A stretch of DNA of 33,385 bases from Paludibacteraceae bacterium (GTDB lineage Bacteria > Bacteroidota > Bacteroidia > Bacteroidales > Paludibacteraceae). This document shows, in pieces, positions 23,510 to 32,003 of this stretch; the first letter of the stretch is position 1, and each line of letters starts with the position of its first letter. The DNA lies in the NCBI GenBank assembly GCA_905233935.1, contig CAJOFU010000030.1:1-33385 (forward strand), written 5' to 3'. Below the pieces are notes generated by a model. It had not been told where the DNA came from. It ran no database searches and saw nothing but the letters and a program-made list of their open reading frames with translations. The position numbers and the translations under genes are program-made.

Positions 23510-24178
23510 TTGAAAGCCATCCGCTACATAGTGCTGTTGTGTGTGCTCTGTCTGCCGCTCACCGGTTGGGCAGACGAGCAGGAAAGTTTTGCGTTCAAGC
23601 AGGACTCCGCACAACTGGTGGATGTGTCAGAACTGAAGGCAGATACCTTGCCGAAAGTAGCGTGGCGTCCTGATCCGTTGCGGGCAGTGTGGCTGGGAGC
23701 GATCTTCCCCGGCTTGGGGCAGATGTACAACCGCTCGTGGTGGAAAGTGCCGATCGTGTATGGCTCGTTTATGGGTTGCGGTTACGCGATCATGCTTAAC
23801 CAGCAGTCGTATTCGGAGTACAAATCCGCCTATCTGCTGTTGTACAACGACAATGAGAACGGTACTGTGACGGATGATCCGATCAAACTATACAACGCTA
23901 TCTTGCCGGACGGCTACGATATAGCGCGTATGGGCGGTACATCGGCGTACTTGGGTAAGTTGCAGAACTGGCAGAATACGTATCGGAGATACAGGGATAT
24001 ATCCATTGTGGTGACGGTGGTGGTGTATGCCTTGTCGCTGGTCGATGCGTTTGTGGATGCTGAGTTGTTTGACTTTGATATATCGCCCGACTTGTCGATG
24101 CAAGTTGAGCCGGCAATCTACCACGACCCGATGCTGCATCGAACGAACGGCGAGGTGCATCTGGCGATACGGTTTTAG
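23510..24178 (+). CDS. DUF5683 membrane protein downstream of parB
   Basis: A 222-residue protein starting at TTG 23510, which gives a signal peptide (MKAIRYIVLLCVLCLPLTGWA) and lies 3 bp after parB. The conserved core W-R-P-D-P-L-R-A-V-W-L-G-A-I-F-P-G-L-G-Q-M-Y-N-R-S-W-W-K identifies the DUF5683 family; P-G-L-G-Q is the usual signature. Further hydrophobic segments (P-I-V-Y-G-S-F-M-G-C-G-Y-A and I-S-I-V-V-T-V-V-V-Y-A-L-S-L-V-D-A-F-V-D) imply two membrane spans. In Bacteroidales this family is often found between parB and a lytic transglycosylase, as here. The function is unknown; the context suggests coupling of chromosome segregation to the cell envelope. Confidence 0.85.
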   Translation: MKAIRYIVLLCVLCLPLTGWADEQESFAFKQDSAQLVDVSELKADTLPKVAWRPDPLRAVWLGAIFPGLGQMYNRSWWKVPIVYGSFMGCGYAIMLNQQSYSEYKSAYLLLYNDNENGTVTDDPIKLYNAILPDGYDIARMGGTSAYLGKLQNWQNTYRRYRDISIVVTVVVYALSLVDAFVDAELFDFDISPDLSMQVEPAIYHDPMLHRTNGEVHLAIRF

Positions 24179-24189
24179 TTTTATGGATC

Positions 24190-24234
24190 GCTTCGCTGAA
24201 AGAGTAAAGACGGCTTCGCTGAAAGAGTAAAGAC
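24190..24234 (+). repeat. 23-bp-period direct repeat before the transglycosylase gene
   Basis: The 22-mer with ends gcttcgctga and agagtaaaga followed by c occurs twice, at 24190-24211 and 24213-24234, separated by one base. It fills the gap between the DUF5683 gene and the ATG at 24239. Confidence 0.85.
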
Positions 24235-24238
24235 TAAA

Positions 24239-25501
24239 ATGAAACGACTGATATTTATATTAACAATCCTGCTTCTTTTGCCCGAGTTGCGAGGAGAGGA
24301 TAGTTTGCAGGTTATTGCTCCAGATACCTTACCGGCTATCACATCTGAGCCTGTCGATGAGTCGCTTGATTCCATTGACATCAAGTTGTTCGAGTGGCTG
24401 ATGGCAGGGCTGGATACCACGGCATGTGTCGGCTCACCCGATACGGCAGTCTTGGCGGACAGCATCTACAAGCAACGCTTGCAGGCTTTGCCCTGTATCA
24501 TCGAGTTGCCGTACAACCCTATCGCCAAGCGGTACATCCAGCGGTACATCAAGCACGGTCCGCGGCAGACGGCACGTATTATGCGCGAAGCGGAGTATTT
24601 CTTCCCGATCTTCGAAGAGGCGCTCGGTCGGCACAACCTGCCGTATGAGTTGAAGTACGTGCCCGTGATCGAGTCGGCTTTGCGTCCGACAGCCCGCTCC
24701 AAGGCGGGTGCAGCAGGTCTGTGGCAGTTTATGCCGGCAACCGCCAAGCGCTACGGGCTGGAAGTGAACTCGCTGGTGGACGAGCGTCTGGATGTATATA
24801 AATCTACCGAGGCAGCGTGTGTGTTCCTTCAGGCGTTGTACAACATCTTCGGGGATTGGAACCTGGCTATTGCAGCCTATAACTGCGGGCCGGGAAACGT
24901 GCGCAAAGCGATTCAGTACGCCGGAGGCAAACGCGACTTCTGGAGTATCTATCCCTACTTGCCGCACGAGACAAGGATGTATGTGCCGCTGTTCATCGCC
25001 TCAAACTACGTGTTCGGCTACGCCGCTGAGCACGGGATTTGTGCCGATACCATTCGTGCCGAGCGGATGCTGACGGACACGATTGTCATCAAGGAGCGTA
25101 TGCACCTCAAGCAGGTAGCCGAGGTACTGGATATACCTATCGAAGACCTGCGATACCTCAATCCGCAATATACACGCGACATTTTGCCGGGCAACAAGGA
25201 GTACAGGCTTTGCCTGCCGATAGAGCAGACGGCGGGATTTATCTCGCAACAGGATACGATCTTCGCCTACAACGCCAAGCAGTTGATCTATGACCGCCGA
25301 GCGGAGATCGACATGGCGCAGAAGACCAGCGTGGCCGGAGGTTATACGGTCAACGGCAAGATGTACTACAAGATAAAACAAGGCGACACTCTTGGCGGTA
25401 TAGCCAAGAAGTTCCACGTGACAGTCAGCCAACTCCAGAAATGGAACGGACTGTCCGGCACAAACATTTACGCAGGCAAAAACCTCCGCGTCAGCCCATG
25501 A
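24239..25501 (+). CDS. Membrane-bound lytic murein transglycosylase, MltD-like, with C-terminal LysM
   Basis: A 420-residue exported enzyme that cleaves the glycan strands of peptidoglycan to form 1,6-anhydro ends. The signal peptide (MKRLIFILTILLLLPELRG) has no lipobox Cys. The SLT/lysozyme-like domain (~130-250) shows Y-V-P-V-I-E145-S-A-L (Glu145 is the likely catalytic acid), the G-A-A-G-L-W-Q-F-M-P-A-T-A segment, and A-I-A-A-Y-N-C-G-P-G-N-V. A middle region (~285-340) resembles a degenerate second LysM (L-K-Q-V-A-E-V-L-D-I...L-N-P-Q-Y). The C-terminal LysM (~376-419) reads Y-K-I-K-Q-G-D-T-L-G-G-I-A-K-K-F. It ends in an ATGA overlap with the next gene, so the two are likely coupled. Confidence 0.92.
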   Translation: MKRLIFILTILLLLPELRGEDSLQVIAPDTLPAITSEPVDESLDSIDIKLFEWLMAGLDTTACVGSPDTAVLADSIYKQRLQALPCIIELPYNPIAKRYIQRYIKHGPRQTARIMREAEYFFPIFEEALGRHNLPYELKYVPVIESALRPTARSKAGAAGLWQFMPATAKRYGLEVNSLVDERLDVYKSTEAACVFLQALYNIFGDWNLAIAAYNCGPGNVRKAIQYAGGKRDFWSIYPYLPHETRMYVPLFIASNYVFGYAAEHGICADTIRAERMLTDTIVIKERMHLKQVAEVLDIPIEDLRYLNPQYTRDILPGNKEYRLCLPIEQTAGFISQQDTIFAYNAKQLIYDRRAEIDMAQKTSVAGGYTVNGKMYYKIKQGDTLGGIAKKFHVTVSQLQKWNGLSGTNIYAGKNLRVSP

Positions 25502-26295
25502 GTGACCAAACGGTAAATAGAATTTATTTCTCCATGCGAGAGACGATCGAGGCTACAGGTCTTGAGGCGCCTACTTTGCGCTATTGGGAGAAACAGTTCG
25601 AGCAGCTCTCGCCACGCAAGGACGGTCACGGCAACCGCTACTACACGGCGGAAGATATAGCCCTGATCAAGCGCATACGGTTCATTCGCGATGAGATGAA
25701 GATCACGCGCATCGAGGCTATCCGCAACGAACTCCAGGCAGGCGAACGCCAGACGGATGTGCGCAGCGAAGCTGTCGAGCGGCTGACTCGTATCCGCCGC
25801 AAGCTAGAGGATCTTGAGCGACTGCTGTGTATCGTGCTGGTGTGTGTGCCGCTGCTGACCGCCTGTCGGGGCGATGTGCTTTCGGCAAGGAAGATGGTGA
25901 GCGTACTGACCGATCTGCATCGTATGGACGGGATGCTGCAAGTGAAGGGCATAACACGTCAGAACAGTGAAGATGAGATAGCGTACTACGACGCGGTGCT
26001 TACCTCGCACGATGTGACGCGCGCACAGTTTGATTCGTCGCTCGTGTGGTACACCATGCACCCGCAACGCTTCAACAAGTTGTATCCGCGCGTGAGGAAG
26101 AACCTCGAGGCGGAACATGAACTCTACGTCGATGCCTCCGAGCGGATAAAAACCATCCGCGAGGCACGGCAGCAACACTTTGAGCTGTTTACCTACGAGC
26201 GTGTCGTGGCGAGTGTGCAGCATGGTTATATGCCTGACGAGTACCGCCAGACGCCGATAGATACTTTGCACGTCATGATACCTATGCGAGAATGA
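25498..26295 (+). CDS. MerR-type HTH fused in frame to a DUF4296 lipoprotein-like domain
   Basis: A 265-residue protein starting at ATG 25498, overlapping the transglycosylase stop. Residues ~9-80 are a MerR-family DNA-binding domain (Y-F-S-M-R-E-T-I-E-A-T-G-L, T-L-R-Y-W-E-K-Q-F, N-R-Y-Y-T-A-E-D-I). A charged helix (residues ~84-108) leads straight into a hydrophobic stretch (109-122) ending in a lipobox-like L-L-T-A-C123. Residues 123-265 match the DUF4296 lipoprotein family (K-M-V-S-V-L-T-D-L-H, Y-Y-D-A-V-L, T-R-A-Q-F-D-S-S-L-V-W-Y). These halves are normally separate genes. No ATG or good alternative start lies between them. The join could be a real one-component membrane regulator (cytoplasmic HTH, single span, periplasmic domain) or the result of a small deletion. 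It overlaps the next gene by ATGA. Confidence 0.8.
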   Translation: MSDQTVNRIYFSMRETIEATGLEAPTLRYWEKQFEQLSPRKDGHGNRYYTAEDIALIKRIRFIRDEMKITRIEAIRNELQAGERQTDVRSEAVERLTRIRRKLEDLERLLCIVLVCVPLLTACRGDVLSARKMVSVLTDLHRMDGMLQVKGITRQNSEDEIAYYDAVLTSHDVTRAQFDSSLVWYTMHPQRFNKLYPRVRKNLEAEHELYVDASERIKTIREARQQHFELFTYERVVASVQHGYMPDEYRQTPIDTLHVMIPMRE

Positions 26296-27344
26296 CCAGG
26301 AAGATACTGATAGTCGGTCCGTGTGCTGCCGAGAGTGCCGCACAGATGGATGCCGTAGCACGTTCGATGAAGGATGTGCTGCATGGGGCATCTGCGCAGT
26401 TTGACGTGGTACTACGTGCAGGACTATGGAAACCCCGGAGTCAGCCGTCGTCGTTCCAGGGTGTGGGTGCCGAAGGCTTGCCTTGGCTCATTGATGCTGC
26501 CGATCATATAGGTGTTCCCGCCGCAACCGAGGTGGCACAACCCGAACATCTGCTTGCCGCCTACGAGGCTGGTATACGTCACTTCTGGATAGGTGCACGC
26601 ACGACGTCGAACCCGTTCATGGTAGAGTCGCTGGCGCAAGTACCGATAGCGGACAAACAGAGCGTCACATGGTACGTGAAGAACCCAACATCGCCGGATA
26701 TCAACCTGTGGTGCGGGGCTGTGGAGCGGATCAGTAGAACAGGGTACAAGCATATCTGTGTTATCCATCGCGGGTTCGCCTTGGGTGAGCACACAACGAG
26801 TGTGTACCGCAACGCGCCGATGTGGTCGCAGGCGATAGGATTCAGACGTTGTTATCCGTCTTTTCCGCTGCTGACGGATGCGAGCCACATAGCGGGCAAA
26901 GCCGAACACGTGTCAGAGATAGCCGAGCGAGCGATGCGCATGGGCATGAACGGACTGATGATCGAGGTGCATCCTGATCCGCAGCATGCTCTCAGCGATG
27001 CCGGACAACAACTCACGCCGGCGCAGCTCTCCGACCTCTTGCAGCGTCTGGCTGCCATTGACACATCGGCACAAACAACGCAAAGTGCCGAACTCACAGC
27101 CCTGCGTCAGCAGATCGACGAGACGGACGACGAACTCTGGGCACTGATGAGCCGACGGCTGGATATAGCCCGTCAGATAGGCGATTTCAAACGCCGACAC
27201 GGACTGCCCGTATTGCAACAGGCGCGTTACGAAGAGATCCTGCAACGGCGTATGAACTGGGCTAAAGAACATGGCATCGATCCCGAAGCCGCCAAGCAGA
27301 TCATGGACATCATCCATGAGCAAAGCGTCCTCCAACAGGTGTAG
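26292..27344 (+). CDS. Bifunctional DAHP synthase / chorismate mutase
   Basis: A 350-residue enzyme. The N-terminal part (1-255) is a 3-deoxy-7-phosphoheptulonate synthase, which joins phosphoenolpyruvate and erythrose 4-phosphate at the entry of the shikimate pathway. It shows G9-P-C-A-A-E-S, R-A-G-L-W-K-P-R-S, A-T-E-V, W-I-G-A-R-T-T-S-N-P-F and V-K-N-P. The C-terminal part (~265-345) is a type II (AroQ) chorismate mutase: L-R-Q-Q-I-D-E-T-D-D-E-L-W-A-L-M-S-R-R-L, then I-A-R-Q-I-G-D-F-K-R. This fusion is common in Bacteroidota, where the mutase half makes prephenate for Phe and Tyr. pheT, which uses phenylalanine, is the next gene. The start overlaps the MerR fusion gene by ATGA; the symbol is left blank because naming varies. 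Confidence 0.92.
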   Translation: MTRKILIVGPCAAESAAQMDAVARSMKDVLHGASAQFDVVLRAGLWKPRSQPSSFQGVGAEGLPWLIDAADHIGVPAATEVAQPEHLLAAYEAGIRHFWIGARTTSNPFMVESLAQVPIADKQSVTWYVKNPTSPDINLWCGAVERISRTGYKHICVIHRGFALGEHTTSVYRNAPMWSQAIGFRRCYPSFPLLTDASHIAGKAEHVSEIAERAMRMGMNGLMIEVHPDPQHALSDAGQQLTPAQLSDLLQRLAAIDTSAQTTQSAELTALRQQIDETDDELWALMSRRLDIARQIGDFKRRHGLPVLQQARYEEILQRRMNWAKEHGIDPEAAKQIMDIIHEQSVLQQV

Positions 27345-27359
27345 TAAAGCATAATAGGC

Positions 27360-27387
27360 TTTCGACTTTTGACTTTTATCTTTCGAC
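27360..27387 (+). repeat. 7-bp tandem array before pheT
   Basis: Four 7-bp words: tttcgac, ttttgac, ttttatc, tttcgac. They occupy half of the 59-bp gap between the DAHP synthase stop and the pheT ATG. Confidence 0.75.
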
Positions 27388-27403
27388 TAAAATATAAAAT
27401 ATT

Positions 27404-29884
27404 ATGAATATATCTTACAATTGGCTTAAACGTTACATCTCTCTGCCGGACGATGCAGAGAAAGTGGCAACCATCCTCACCTCCATCGGTCTGGAGGTAG
27501 GTACAGTAGAAGAGGTTCAATCCATCCGTGGCGGATTGAAAGGCTTGGTAGTCGGTCACGTGCTGACCTGCGTCGAGCACCCTAACTCCGACCACCTGCA
27601 TATCACCACCGTCGATCTGGGCAACGGCGAACCTGTGCAGATCGTTTGCGGCGCACCGAACGTAGCTGCCGGACAGAAGGTAATCGTGGCTACCATTGGT
27701 ACTGTCCTATACAGCGGCGAGGAGTCATTCACAATCAAGAAAGGCAAGATCCGCGGCGAGGAGTCGCTGGGTATGATCTGCGCCGAGGATGAGATAGGCG
27801 TGGGTACCGACCATGCGGGTATCATGGTGCTGCCTGAAGATACACCGGTAGGTCTGCCTGCCAGCGAGTATTTCCACTTGGAGAACGACACCCTCATCGA
27901 GGTGGACATCACGCCTAACCGTTCGGACGCTATTTCCCACTACGGCGTTGCGCGCGATCTGTATGCGTGGTATCAGGCGCACGGACAGAAAGATGTCACC
28001 CTCAATCGTCCTGACGAAAGCGGATTCAGCATCGACGACCCCGTCAGCCCTATCGCCGTCAGCGTCGAGAACACCGACGCATGCCCGCGCTACAGCGGTG
28101 TGATGATCCGGGGCGTACATGTTTCCGAGAGCCCCGAGTGGCTCAAGAAAGCCCTGACGACCATCGGTCTGCGTCCGATTAACAGCATTGTGGATATAAC
28201 GAACTTTGTGCTGCATGAGTACGGTCAGGCTCTTCACGCCTTTGATGCCGACAAGATTGCCGGTAACCGTATCATCGTCAAGAACTGCGCCGAGGGAACA
28301 CCGTTCGTCACCCTGGATGGTGCGGAGCACAAGCTCTCGGCTGCCGACCTGATGATCTGCAACGAGCGTGAGCCGATGTGTATCGCCGGTGTGTTTGGCG
28401 GACTCGACTCCGGTGTTACGGAGCAAACGACGAACATCTTCATCGAGAGTGCATACTTCTCGCCGGTAGGCATCCGCAAGACCGCACGCCGTCATCAGTT
28501 GCAGACCGACGCTTCGTTCCGTTACGAGCGCGGCTGTGACCCCAACAATACCCTGCATGTTCTGCGCCGCTGTGCCGCCCTCGTACGCGAGGTGGCAGGC
28601 GGTACGATATGCCAGCCTATAGACATCCGGAACGGCGAGAGCAAACCCTTGAACGATGGCCCGTTCATGCCGCCGTTCTTCGTGGAGTTCAGCCTGGAGC
28701 GTTGCCGCCAACTCATCGGCAAGGATCTGGGCGAAGAGACCATCGAAACCATCCTCCGTGCCCTCGAGGTGCATATAATCGCCAAGATTGGCGATTTGTG
28801 GAAACTCGGCGTTCCGCGTTACCGCGTGGATGTACAGCGCGAGTGCGACGTGGTCGAAGATATCCTGCGTATCTACGGCTACAACAACATAGAGTTCCCC
28901 GACAAACTGAACACGAACCTCAGTTACGGCATCAAGCCCGATCCCCAACGCTTGCAGACCCGCATCAGCGAACAGCTCTCGGCTCAAGGGTTCAACGAGA
29001 TACTCAACAACTCCCTGACCAAAGTTGCCTACTACGAGTACGCCGGCAACCTCGACTCCTGCGTGAAGATCCTCAACCCGCTTTCACAGGATCTCGGTGT
29101 GCTGCGTCAGTCGCTCCTCTTCGGCGGCTTGGAGAGCATCCAACGCAACGCCAACCGCAAGAACGCCGACCTCAAACTTTATGAGTTCGGTAATTGCTAC
29201 CATTTCCACGCTGTGCCGGAGAATGTCGATCCTCTGCGCGCGTACAGCGAAGAGATGCATTTGGGTGTATGGATCACGGGCAACAAAACCCTGCAATCCT
29301 GGGTGATGAAGGAGCAGCAATCGACGTTCTACGAACTGCGTGCCTATGTCGAGAATATCCTGCGCCGCTTGGGCGTGAACGTCAACGCACTCGTCTATAC
29401 GCCGATCGAGAAATCGCCGCTCTATGCCGACGGACTGATCGTTAGCGCCCAGAACGGCAAGCAACTCGGCACCCTCGCTATCGTCAGCCGCGAACTGCGC
29501 AAGCAGTTTGATATAGACAACCCCGTCTTCTTCGCTGACCTCGACTGGAAAGCCCTGCTCAAGCAGAACAAACAGTACAAACCTGTCATCACCGACCTGC
29601 CTAAGTTCCCGGCTGTGAAGCGTGACTTTGCGTTGCTCGTCGATAAGACCGTGCAGTTCGCTGATCTGGCGCGTACTGCCTACCAGACGGAGAAGAAGTA
29701 TCTGAAGAATGTCTATCTGTTCGATGTCTATGAGGGCAAGAACCTCGACGCAGGCAAGAAGTCTTATGCCCTGTCGTTCATCCTGCAAGACGAAGAGAAC
29801 ACCCTCAAGGACAAACAGATCGAGAACATTATGACCCGTTTGCAAAAGGCGTTTGAAGACACCTTCGGCGCAACATTACGATAA
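27404..29884 (+). CDS. pheT: Phenylalanine-tRNA ligase beta subunit
   Basis: An 826-residue beta subunit of the alpha2-beta2 synthetase that charges tRNA-Phe. It opens with the standard M-N-I-S-Y-N-W-L-K-R-Y-I. The EMAP-type tRNA-binding OB fold spans ~40-150 (H-P-N-S-D-H-L, V-C-G-A-P-N-V). The B3/B4 editing domain spans ~210-370 (P-R-Y-S-G-V-M-I-R, I-V-D-I-T-N-F-V-L-H-E-Y-G-Q-A-L-H-A-F-D, M-C-I-A-G-V-F-G-G). Next come B5 (~400-480, V-P-R-Y-R-V-D-V-Q-R-E-C-D-V-V-E-D-I-L-R) and the catalytic-like core. The C-terminal anticodon-binding FDX-ACB domain starts near 730 (F-P-A-V-K-R-D-F-A-L). The length is normal for the family. The alpha subunit gene pheS is not adjacent. Codon use is GC-rich like its neighbours. 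Confidence 0.97.
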   Translation: MNISYNWLKRYISLPDDAEKVATILTSIGLEVGTVEEVQSIRGGLKGLVVGHVLTCVEHPNSDHLHITTVDLGNGEPVQIVCGAPNVAAGQKVIVATIGTVLYSGEESFTIKKGKIRGEESLGMICAEDEIGVGTDHAGIMVLPEDTPVGLPASEYFHLENDTLIEVDITPNRSDAISHYGVARDLYAWYQAHGQKDVTLNRPDESGFSIDDPVSPIAVSVENTDACPRYSGVMIRGVHVSESPEWLKKALTTIGLRPINSIVDITNFVLHEYGQALHAFDADKIAGNRIIVKNCAEGTPFVTLDGAEHKLSAADLMICNEREPMCIAGVFGGLDSGVTEQTTNIFIESAYFSPVGIRKTARRHQLQTDASFRYERGCDPNNTLHVLRRCAALVREVAGGTICQPIDIRNGESKPLNDGPFMPPFFVEFSLERCRQLIGKDLGEETIETILRALEVHIIAKIGDLWKLGVPRYRVDVQRECDVVEDILRIYGYNNIEFPDKLNTNLSYGIKPDPQRLQTRISEQLSAQGFNEILNNSLTKVAYYEYAGNLDSCVKILNPLSQDLGVLRQSLLFGGLESIQRNANRKNADLKLYEFGNCYHFHAVPENVDPLRAYSEEMHLGVWITGNKTLQSWVMKEQQSTFYELRAYVENILRRLGVNVNALVYTPIEKSPLYADGLIVSAQNGKQLGTLAIVSRELRKQFDIDNPVFFADLDWKALLKQNKQYKPVITDLPKFPAVKRDFALLVDKTVQFADLARTAYQTEKKYLKNVYLFDVYEGKNLDAGKKSYALSFILQDEENTLKDKQIENIMTRLQKAFEDTFGATLR

Positions 29885-29894
29885 CCCCAAAAAC

Positions 29895-29926
29895 TCGATA
29901 TATCGAAATATCGAAAAATCGAACAG
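29895..29926 (+). repeat. 8-bp tandem array with the same words as before parB
   Basis: Four 8-bp words: tcgatata, tcgaaata, tcgaaaaa, tcgaacag, just before the ATG at 29932. The first two are identical in sequence and order to the array at 22621-22636, although the adjoining genes are unrelated. Confidence 0.82.
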
Positions 29927-29931
29927 AAACA

Positions 29932-30591
29932 ATGCAAAAGATCCTTTCAATAGCACTTCTCTTCCTCCTTTCCTCCGCTCTTCCCCTCATGGCGGAGGAT
30001 AAGGAGCATCGTGCCGCTAACCGTCATGAACTGCGCATCGGCTGGGGTGATCAGAACTTCGAACATCTGATCTGGCACAAGCAACCGCAGCCCGTCAACA
30101 CTCTGCCAACGACCTACCAAGCTGTCTATAACGAGAATTACCGATATGCACAACACTGGTTCGTGGAGTATCAATACCGCCAGAACCATTGGCTGAGTTT
30201 CGGCGGACTGTTCGACGGTAGCGGCGTGCTCTGGGATGAGGTGACGCGCAACGGCGTGGGTGACGAACTCAGCCGCGACAAGAACCATTCGTTCTACAAT
30301 CTCGTTTTCATGCCTAAGGTGTATTTCACCTACCTGTATCATCCCAATGTGTCGCTGCATTCGGGCATAGGATTCGGTATGAACATCAACGGCGGTACGG
30401 AAAAGGACTACAAAGGACGATATACGGTTGTCGCACCAGCATTGGATCTGACCCTCATCGGCATCGTGGCGAGTTATAAGAATTGGTTCGTTGCAGCTGA
30501 CCTCGGTGCGTTGATTTCGCTTAGCGATGCACAGCATATCTATCAGTTAGGCAGCAGGATGATTACCGTTTCCATTGGCAGAACGTTCTAA
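29932..30591 (+). CDS. Predicted outer-membrane beta-barrel protein of unknown function
   Basis: A 219-residue protein with a signal peptide (MQKILSIALLFLLSSALPLMA). The mature part is a series of amphipathic, aromatic-rich strands (H-E-L-R-I-G-W-G, W-F-V-E-Y-Q-Y-R, W-L-S-F-G-G-L-F-D-G, L-H-S-G-I-G-F-G-M-N-I-N). It ends in a strand with terminal Phe (M-I-T-V-S-I-G-R-T-F), the usual outer-membrane insertion signal. It resembles the small barrels common in Bacteroidales; no ligand or enzyme motif is visible. It may start a transcription unit with the two lipoprotein genes, although a possible TAnnTTTG element (TAAATTTG, 30594-30601) lies between it and the next gene. Confidence 0.75.
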   Translation: MQKILSIALLFLLSSALPLMAEDKEHRAANRHELRIGWGDQNFEHLIWHKQPQPVNTLPTTYQAVYNENYRYAQHWFVEYQYRQNHWLSFGGLFDGSGVLWDEVTRNGVGDELSRDKNHSFYNLVFMPKVYFTYLYHPNVSLHSGIGFGMNINGGTEKDYKGRYTVVAPALDLTLIGIVASYKNWFVAADLGALISLSDAQHIYQLGSRMITVSIGRTF

Positions 30592-30630
30592 TATAAATTT
30601 GACGTAATCGTTCGAACGAACGTGAGATAA

Positions 30631-30665
30631 GAAACTTGAAATTTGAAATCATAAATTTGAAATCA
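30631..30665 (+). repeat. 7-bp tandem array ending in a start codon (copy 1)
   Basis: Five 7-bp words: gaaactt, gaaattt, gaaatca, taaattt, gaaatca. The final A of the last word is the A of the ATG at 30665. The same array with one additional gaaattt word precedes the next lipoprotein gene. Confidence 0.9.
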
Positions 30666-31996
30666 TGTCCAAATACATCTACACACTCATCGCCTCTCTC
30701 GCTCTGCTCGTGCTCGCTTCCTGTACGTGGGGCGACTACTTTGTAGTGGATTTTGACCAACTGCCCGCAGGTGACAGCACGATGTTCCGCGTCGTTTCCC
30801 GTCGCAATACTGAATTTGTCAATGGTTTTCCTGCTGACTGCTACCTGCCGGACGGTCAATCGCTCAATGAGTGGCAGGATGACGAACAGAGCACTATCCC
30901 TCAACCCCGACGCACATCCAGCGTATCGGCGGCAGGATTCTTACAGTCGCTTCTCGACCAAATCAACGGCAAAAAAGTCGTCGAGATAAGCGGTATATAC
31001 GAATCTACCGACACCGAGGGTAACCCTATCACCCTCTCAGGCAAAGTCCTGCTACCGGCTGACGGCAAGTTCGAGCGGTATATCCTTGTATCCCACTATA
31101 CCATCGGCTCCAACAGCGAAGCACCAAGCAACTGCTTCCCGCTCGAGGGAATCTTGTGCAGCATGGGCTACGCCGTCATCTGCCCCGACTACATCGGTTA
31201 CGGCGTTACGGCAAATAAGATCCACCCGTATCTGGTCATGGATGTCACAGCCGCCAACGTAGTGGATATGTATCTGGCGGTCAAGAAGTATTTCCAGGCG
31301 GTCAAACTTCACCCCAAGCACGACGACATCTACCTAATGGGCTACTCCCAGGGCGGAGCTACCACCATGGCGGTTGAGTATATGATTGAGGAGGTCTATA
31401 ACCCCTACCTCCTTAGCGACGACCCGATTCGCATCCGTTGCGTCTATGCCGGTGGCGGACCGTACGACATCAAGGCTACCTACGAGCGGTTTGTGACAAC
31501 CAATGTGGCGGACTATCCCGTGGCGGTACCGCTCGTGCTGCAAGGCATGATTGTAGGCAACGGTCTCAATCTCGATATGAACACGATCATGCAGCAATGG
31601 CTTTGCGATCATATCGACGAATGGGTGAACAGCAAGAAGAACACTACCGCCGAGATGAATGCACTCATCGGAACGAAGGTCACCAGCAAGATGCTCACAC
31701 CCACAGGCATGGATATGCAGAGTAAGGAGGTCAGCGAACTGTTCAAAGCCATGGTGCAGAACTCCATCGTCTCCTACTCATGGATGCCCCAAGCACCCGT
31801 ATATATGCTGCACTCCATCGACGATGAGACGGTCACCTTCCTCAACGCCACCAATGCCAAATCGCGCTGGACGGATGCGAACATCACATACAACTTCGGG
31901 CACTACGGCGGGCACGTCAAGACATGCCTCCGTTTCATCCTGACCGTACAAACCCTCCTCGCCCTCGAGCAACAAGAAGAAAAAAAAGCCAAATAA
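30665..31996 (+). CDS. Lipoprotein with alpha/beta-hydrolase (secretory lipase-like) domain
   Basis: A 443-residue lipoprotein. The signal peptide ends in L-A-S-C20, so it is probably lipidated and envelope-anchored. Residues ~110-435 form an alpha/beta-hydrolase: V-S-H-Y-T-I-G-S-N, the C-P-D-Y-I-G-Y-G region before the nucleophile, and the elbow G-Y-S228-Q-G-G. Asp386 or Asp387 (S-I-D-D-E-T-V) and His417 (or His413, in G-H-Y-G-G-H-V-K) are the best triad partners. The layout fits the bacterial secretory-lipase/cutinase-like group, with an ester substrate that cannot be named from sequence. It shares its leader array and start of the signal peptide with the next lipoprotein gene. Confidence 0.85.
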   Translation: MSKYIYTLIASLALLVLASCTWGDYFVVDFDQLPAGDSTMFRVVSRRNTEFVNGFPADCYLPDGQSLNEWQDDEQSTIPQPRRTSSVSAAGFLQSLLDQINGKKVVEISGIYESTDTEGNPITLSGKVLLPADGKFERYILVSHYTIGSNSEAPSNCFPLEGILCSMGYAVICPDYIGYGVTANKIHPYLVMDVTAANVVDMYLAVKKYFQAVKLHPKHDDIYLMGYSQGGATTMAVEYMIEEVYNPYLLSDDPIRIRCVYAGGGPYDIKATYERFVTTNVADYPVAVPLVLQGMIVGNGLNLDMNTIMQQWLCDHIDEWVNSKKNTTAEMNALIGTKVTSKMLTPTGMDMQSKEVSELFKAMVQNSIVSYSWMPQAPVYMLHSIDDETVTFLNATNAKSRWTDANITYNFGHYGGHVKTCLRFILTVQTLLALEQQEEKKAK

Positions 31997-32003
31997 CAAA
32001 TTA

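Noticed and set aside
25410..25424. parS-like sequence (gttccacgtgac) near the parAB genes.
   Set aside because: Only the CACGTG core and one half match the parS palindrome; the other half diverges, and the site lies inside a conserved LysM coding region.
27725..28987. Long minus-strand open frame opposite pheT.
   Set aside because: Antisense shadow; pheT is fully conserved on the plus strand, and the antisense product has no recognisable features.
30652..30659. TAAATTTG as a promoter -7 element (also at 32032-32039).
   Set aside because: It fits TAnnTTTG, but lies only 5 bp before the start codon and is produced by the 7-bp array words, so it would start transcription inside the gene.
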